DNA of 64,000 nt from Bombus terrestris (lineage: Eukaryota > Arthropoda > Insecta > Hymenoptera > Apidae), in NCBI RefSeq assembly GCF_910591885.1, contig NW_025963625.1, positions 62,001 to 126,000 of the forward strand. Direction: 5' to 3'. A program made the position numbers and the translations under genes. The notes under the pieces were generated by a model, which saw only the letters and a program-made list of their open reading frames with translations, was not told the DNA's origin and did no database searches. Shown here one piece after another: positions 59,530 to 64,000 of the stretch (position 1 is its first letter; each line of letters opens with the position of its first letter).

Positions 59530-62500
59530 AAACCATGGAACAACGTGGGACAACGTGGGACACCGTTGGACATCGTTGGACATCGTTGGACACCGTGGGA
59601 CAACGTGGGACAACGTGGGACAACGTGGGACAACGTGGGACAACGTGGGACATCGTGGGACACCGTTGGACACCGTGGGACAACGTGGGACAACGTGGGA
59701 CAACGTGGGACAACGTGGGACAACGTGGGACAACGTGGGACAACGTGGGACAACGTGGGACACCGTTGGACACCGTTGGACACCGTTGGACACCGTTGGA
59801 TACCGTTGGACATCGTTGGACACCGTGGGACAACGTGGGACAACGTGGGACAACGTGGGAAACCATGGAACAACGTGGGACAACGTGGGACACCGTTGGA
59901 CATCGTTGGACAACGTGGGACAACGTGGGACAACGTGGGACAACGTGGGACAACGTGGGACAACGTGGGACAACGTGGGACACCGTTGGACACCGTGGGA
60001 CACCGTTGGACACCGTTGGACATCGTTGGACACAGTGGGACAACGTGGGACAACGTGGGACAACGTGGGACAACGTGGGACAACGTGGGACAACGTGGGA
60101 CAACGTGGGACAACGTGGGACAACGTGGGACAACGTGGGACAACGTGGGACATCGTGGGACAACGTGGGACAACGTGGGACAACGTGGGACAACGTGGGA
60201 CACCGTTGGACAACGTGGGACACCGTTGGACATCGTTGGACACCGTGGGACAACGTGGGACAACGTGGGACAACGTGGGACAACGTGGGACAACGTGGGA
60301 CAACGTGGGACAACGTGGGACAACGTGGGACAACGTGGGACAACGTGGGACAACGTGGGACAACGTGGGACAACGTGGGACAACGTGGGACAACGTGGGA
60401 CAACGTGGGACAACGTGGGACAACGTGGGACAACGTGGGACATCGTGGGACAACGTGGGACACCGTTGGACACCGTTGGACACCGTTGGACACCGTTGGA
60501 CATCGTTGGACACCGTGGGACAACGTGGGACAACGTGGGACAACGTGGGAAACCATGGAACAACGTGGGACAACGTGGGACACCGTTGGACATCGTTGGA
60601 CAACGTGGGACAACGTGGGACAACGTGGGACAACGTGGGACAACGTGGGACAACGTGGGACAACGTGGGACACCGTTGGACACCGTGGGACACCGTTGGA
60701 CACCGTTGGACATCGTTGGACACCGTGGGACAACGTGGGACAACGTGGGACAACGTGGGACAACGTGGGACAACGTGGGACAACGTGGGACAACGTGGGA
60801 CAACGTGGGACATCGTGGGACAACGTGGGACAACGTGGGACAACGTGGGACAACGTGGGACAACGTGGGACACCGTTGGACATCGTTGGACACCGTGGGA
60901 CACCGTGGGACAACGTGGGACAACGTGGGACAACGTGGGACAACGTGGGACAACGTGGGAAACCATGGAACAACGTGGGACAACGTGGGACACCGGTGGA
61001 CATCGTTGGACAACGTGGGACAACGTGGGACAACGTGGGACAACGTGGGACAACGTGGGACAACGTGGGACACCGTTGGACACCGTGGGACACCGTTGGA
61101 CACCGTTGGACATCGTTGGACACCGTGGGACAACGTGGGACAACGTGGGACAACGTGGGACAACGTGGGACAACGTGGGACAACGTGGGACAACGTGGGA
61201 CAACGTGGGACAACGTGGGACAACGTGGGACAACGTGGGACACCGTTGGACAACGTGGGACACCGTTGGACATCGTTGGACACCGTGGGACAACGTGGGA
61301 CAACGTGGGACAACGTGGGACAACGTGGGACAACGTGGGACACCGTTGGACATCGTTGGACATCGTGGGACATCGTGGGACACCGTTGGACATCGTTGAA
61401 CATCGTTGGACACCGTTGGACATCGTTGGACACCGTTGGACATCGTTGGACATCGTTGGACATCGTTGGACATCGTTGGACACCGTTGGACACCGTTGGA
61501 CACCGTTGGACATCGTTGGACACCGTGGGACAACGTGGGACAACGTGGGACACCGTGGGACACCGTTGGACACCATTGGACATCGTTGGACACCGTGGGA
61601 CAACGTGGGACAACGTGGGACAACGTGGGACAACGTGGGACAACGTGGGACAACGTGGGACATCGTGGGACAACGTGGGACAACGTGGGACAACGTGGGA
61701 CAACGTGGGACATCGTGGGACAACGTGGGACAACGTGGGACAACGTGGGACACCGTTGGACATCGCTGGACACCGTTGGACATCGTTGGACACCGTGGGA
61801 CAACGTGGGACAACGTGGGACAACGTGGGACAACGTGGGACAACGTGGGACAACGTGGGACAACGTGGGACATCGTGGGACAACGTGGGACAACGTGGGA
61901 CAACGTGGGACAACGTGGGACACCGTTGGACAACGTGGGACACCGTTGGACATCGTTGGACACCGTGGGACAACGTGGGACAACGTGGGACAACGTGGGA
62001 CAACGTGGGACAACGTGGGACAACGTGGGACACCGTTGGACATCGTTGGACACCGTGGGACACCGTGGGACAACGTGGGACAACGTGGGACAACGTGGGA
62101 CAACGTGGGACAACGTGGGAAACCATGGAACAACGTGGGACAACGTGGGACACCGTTGGACATCGTTGGACAACGTGGGACAACGTGGGACAACGTGGGA
62201 CAACGTGGGACAACGTGGGAAAACGTGGGACAACGTGGGACACCGTTGGACATCGCTGGACACCGTTGGACATCGTTGGACACCGTGGGACAACGTGGGA
62301 CAACGTGGGACAACGTGGGACAACGTGGGACAACGTGGGACAACGTGGGACAACGTGGGACAACGTGGGACAACGTGGGACATCGTGGGACAACGTGGGA
62401 CAACGTGGGACAACGTGGGACAACGTGGGACATCGTTGGACACCGTTGGACACCGTGGGACAACGTGGGACAACGTCGGACAACGTGGGACAACGTGGGA

Positions 62501-63230
62501 CAACGTGGGACAACGTGGGACAACGTGGGACAACGTGGGACAACGTGGGACAACGTGGGACACCGTTGGACACCGTGGGACACCGCTGGACACCGTTGGA
62601 CATCGTTGGACACCGTGGGACAACGTGGGACAACGTGGGACAACGTGGGACAACGTGGGACAACGTGGGACAACGTGGGACAACGTGGGACAACGTGGGA
62701 CAACGTGGGACAACGTGGGACAACGTGGGACACCGTTGGACAACGTGGGACACCGTTGGACATCGTTGGACACCGTGGGACAACGTGGGACAACGTGGGA
62801 CAACGTGGGACAACGTGGGACAACGTGGGACATCGTGGGACACCGTTGGACACCGTGGGACAACGTGGGACAACGTGGGACAACGTGGGACAACGTGGGA
62901 CAACGTGGGACAACGTGGGACAACGTGGGACAACGTGGGACAACGTGGGAAACCATGGAACAACGTGGGACAACGTGGGACACCGTTGGACATCGTTGGA
63001 CATCGTTGGACACCGTGGGACAACGTGGGACAACGTGGGACAACGTGGGACAACGTGGGACACCGTGGGACATCGTGGGACACCGTTGGACACCGTGGGA
63101 CAACGTGGGACAACGTGGGACAACGTGGGACAACGTGGGACAACGTGGGACAACGTGGGACAACGTGGGACAACGTGGGACACCGTTGGACACCGTTGGA
63201 CACCGTTGGACACCGTTGGATACCGTTGGA
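59530..63230 (+). repeat. 3,420-bp higher-order relation in segment IV
   Basis: CCATGG units at 59,530 and 62,950 and the unique units ataccgttgg at 59,800 and 63,220 are both 3,420 bp apart, with the same intervening order of units. After 59,820 and 63,240 the copies diverge: the first goes on to another CCATGG unit, the second to AG units. Confidence 0.78.
61340..61529 (+). repeat. CT/TT island, last in the window
   Basis: Nineteen consecutive non-AG units with two TG units near the start and a variant acatcgttga at 61,390, which places TGA on the + strand. Its unit order does not closely match any earlier island. Confidence 0.7.
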
Positions 63231-64000
63231 CATCGTTGGACACCGTGGGACAACGTGGGACAACGTGGGACAACGTGGGACAACGTGGGACAACGTGGGA
63301 CAACGTGGGACACCGTTGGACAACGTGGGACACCGTTGGACATCGTTGGACACCGTGGGACAACGTGGGACAACGTGGGACAACGTGGGACAACGTGGGA
63401 CAACGTGGGACAACGTGGGACAACGTGGGACAACGTGGGACAACGTGGGACAACGTGGGACAACGTGGGACAACGTGGGACAACGTGGGACAACGTGGGA
63501 CAACGTGGGACAACGTGGGACAACGTGGGACAACGTGGGACAACGTGGGACATCGTGGGACAACGTGGGACACCGTTGGACACCGTTGGACACCGTTGGA
63601 CACCGTTGGACATCGTTGGACACCGTGGGACAACGTGGGACAACGTGGGACAACGTGGGAAACCATGGAACAACGTGGGACAACGTGGGACACCGTTGGA
63701 CATCGTTGGACAACGTGGGACAACGTGGGACAACGTGGGACAACGTGGGACAACGTGGGACAACGTGGGACAACGTGGGACACCGTTGGACACCGTGGGA
63801 CACCGTTGGACACCGTTGGACATCGTTGGACACCGTGGGACAACGTGGGACAACGTGGGACAACGTGGGACAACGTGGGACAACGTGGGACAACGTGGGA
63901 CAACGTGGGACAACGTGGGACAACGTGGGACAACGTGGGACAACGTGGGACATCGTGGGACAACGTGGGACAACGTGGGACAACGTGGGACAACGTGGGA

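Larger units (their letters stand above)
1..64000 (+). repeat. 10-bp satellite array (consensus ACAACGTGGG), whole window
   Basis: The window consists of about 6,400 head-to-tail copies of one decamer with no interruption by unique DNA. The general consensus is ACANCGTKGG, where base 4 is A, C or T and base 8 is G or T; other positions change only sporadically. All units lie in the same orientation; I saw none in the reverse-complement form CCCACGTTGT. The + strand is purine-rich and G-rich (the main unit has 4 G, 3 A, 2 C, 1 T). Each normal unit holds one CpG within ACGT or CCGT/TCGT. This is satellite DNA by length and copy number; a eukaryotic heterochromatic location is inferred from the class of sequence, not seen. 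The array extends past both window edges, so its true size is unknown. Confidence 0.98.
50101..64000 (+). repeat. Array segment IV
   Basis: AG runs with regular CT/TT strings, about 19 CCATGG units from 50,270 to 63,660, and a set of CACGTG-bearing accacgtggg units between 50,700 and 56,960. acatcgtttg and the private variants of segment II are absent. Smaller duplications are listed separately. The array runs off the right edge in AG units. Confidence 0.75.

Noticed and set aside
1..64000. CRISPR array
   Set aside because: Repeats are contiguous with no unique spacers, and no cas genes are present.
1..64000. Telomeric repeat
   Set aside because: The G-rich strand resembles telomeric DNA in having regular GGG tracts, but the 10-bp unit is not a TTAGGG- or TTTAGGG-type repeat and carries a CpG. 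A subtelomeric location remains possible but cannot be shown.
1..64000. Centromeric alpha-satellite-like array with CENP-B boxes
   Set aside because: The unit is 10 bp, not about 171 bp, and I see no match to the CENP-B box pattern. Higher-order structure alone does not prove centromere function.
1..64000. Transposon, insertion sequence or integrated virus inside the array
   Set aside because: No stretch departs from the decamer pattern, so there is no room for terminal repeats, coding domains or target-site duplications.
1..64000. A sequencing or assembly artefact producing the whole array
   Set aside because: Duplicated blocks carry distinct private substitutions and ordered rare variants, which a simple collapse or looping artefact would not create. 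Local copy-number errors remain possible.
1..64000. tRNA, rRNA or other structured RNA genes
   Set aside because: No non-repeat sequence exists in the window, and the decamer does not form the conserved stems or boxes of such genes.

Overview
The whole 64-kb window is one uninterrupted tandem array of a 10-bp unit, consensus ACAACGTGGG, about 6,400 copies, all head to tail on the + strand. I see no unique-sequence gene, RNA gene, transposon or CRISPR array. Unit starts fall on positions ending in 1 up to 5061, one unit is 9 bp (5061-5069), and from 5070 to the end every unit starts on a position ending in 0. All intact long open frames are by-products: neither strand of the common units contains a stop codon in any frame, and because 10 is not divisible by 3 every frame reads the same 10-residue repeat.

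Organism: tens of kilobases of a short satellite, length-homogeneous but built of sequence variants arranged in higher-order repeats, is typical of eukaryotic heterochromatin (pericentromeric, subtelomeric or similar) resolved by long-read assembly. The unit is not one I can tie to a species, so no lineage is named. In the evidence text units are named by bases 4 and 8 of the 10-mer: AG (commonest), CT, TT, CG, TG and, rarely, AT.

Layout: (I) 1-20,379 mixes AG runs with CT/TT islands and carries a marker unit containing CCATGG; within it, 221, 3,891 and 7,980 start similar blocks, and 5,300-6,569 recurs at 9,130-10,399. (II) 20,380-32,980 has no CCATGG unit and has its own private variants and an approximately 3-kb higher-order repeat. 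(III) 32,981-50,100 holds a 1.34-kb higher-order repeat and a duplication of about 5-6 kb (34.6-41.0 kb against 44.8-50.1 kb), one copy of which has an extra 1,150-bp internal tandem copy. (IV) 50,101-64,000 returns to a segment-I-like composition with smaller duplications.

The parts do not work together as genes. What can be read is the history of the array: amplification and unequal exchange in exact multiples of 10 bp. Its plausible physical properties are a G-quadruplex-capable G-rich strand with 7-nt loops, one CpG per unit, and a 10-bp sequence period close to the DNA helical repeat. All comparisons were made by eye; counts are approximate.
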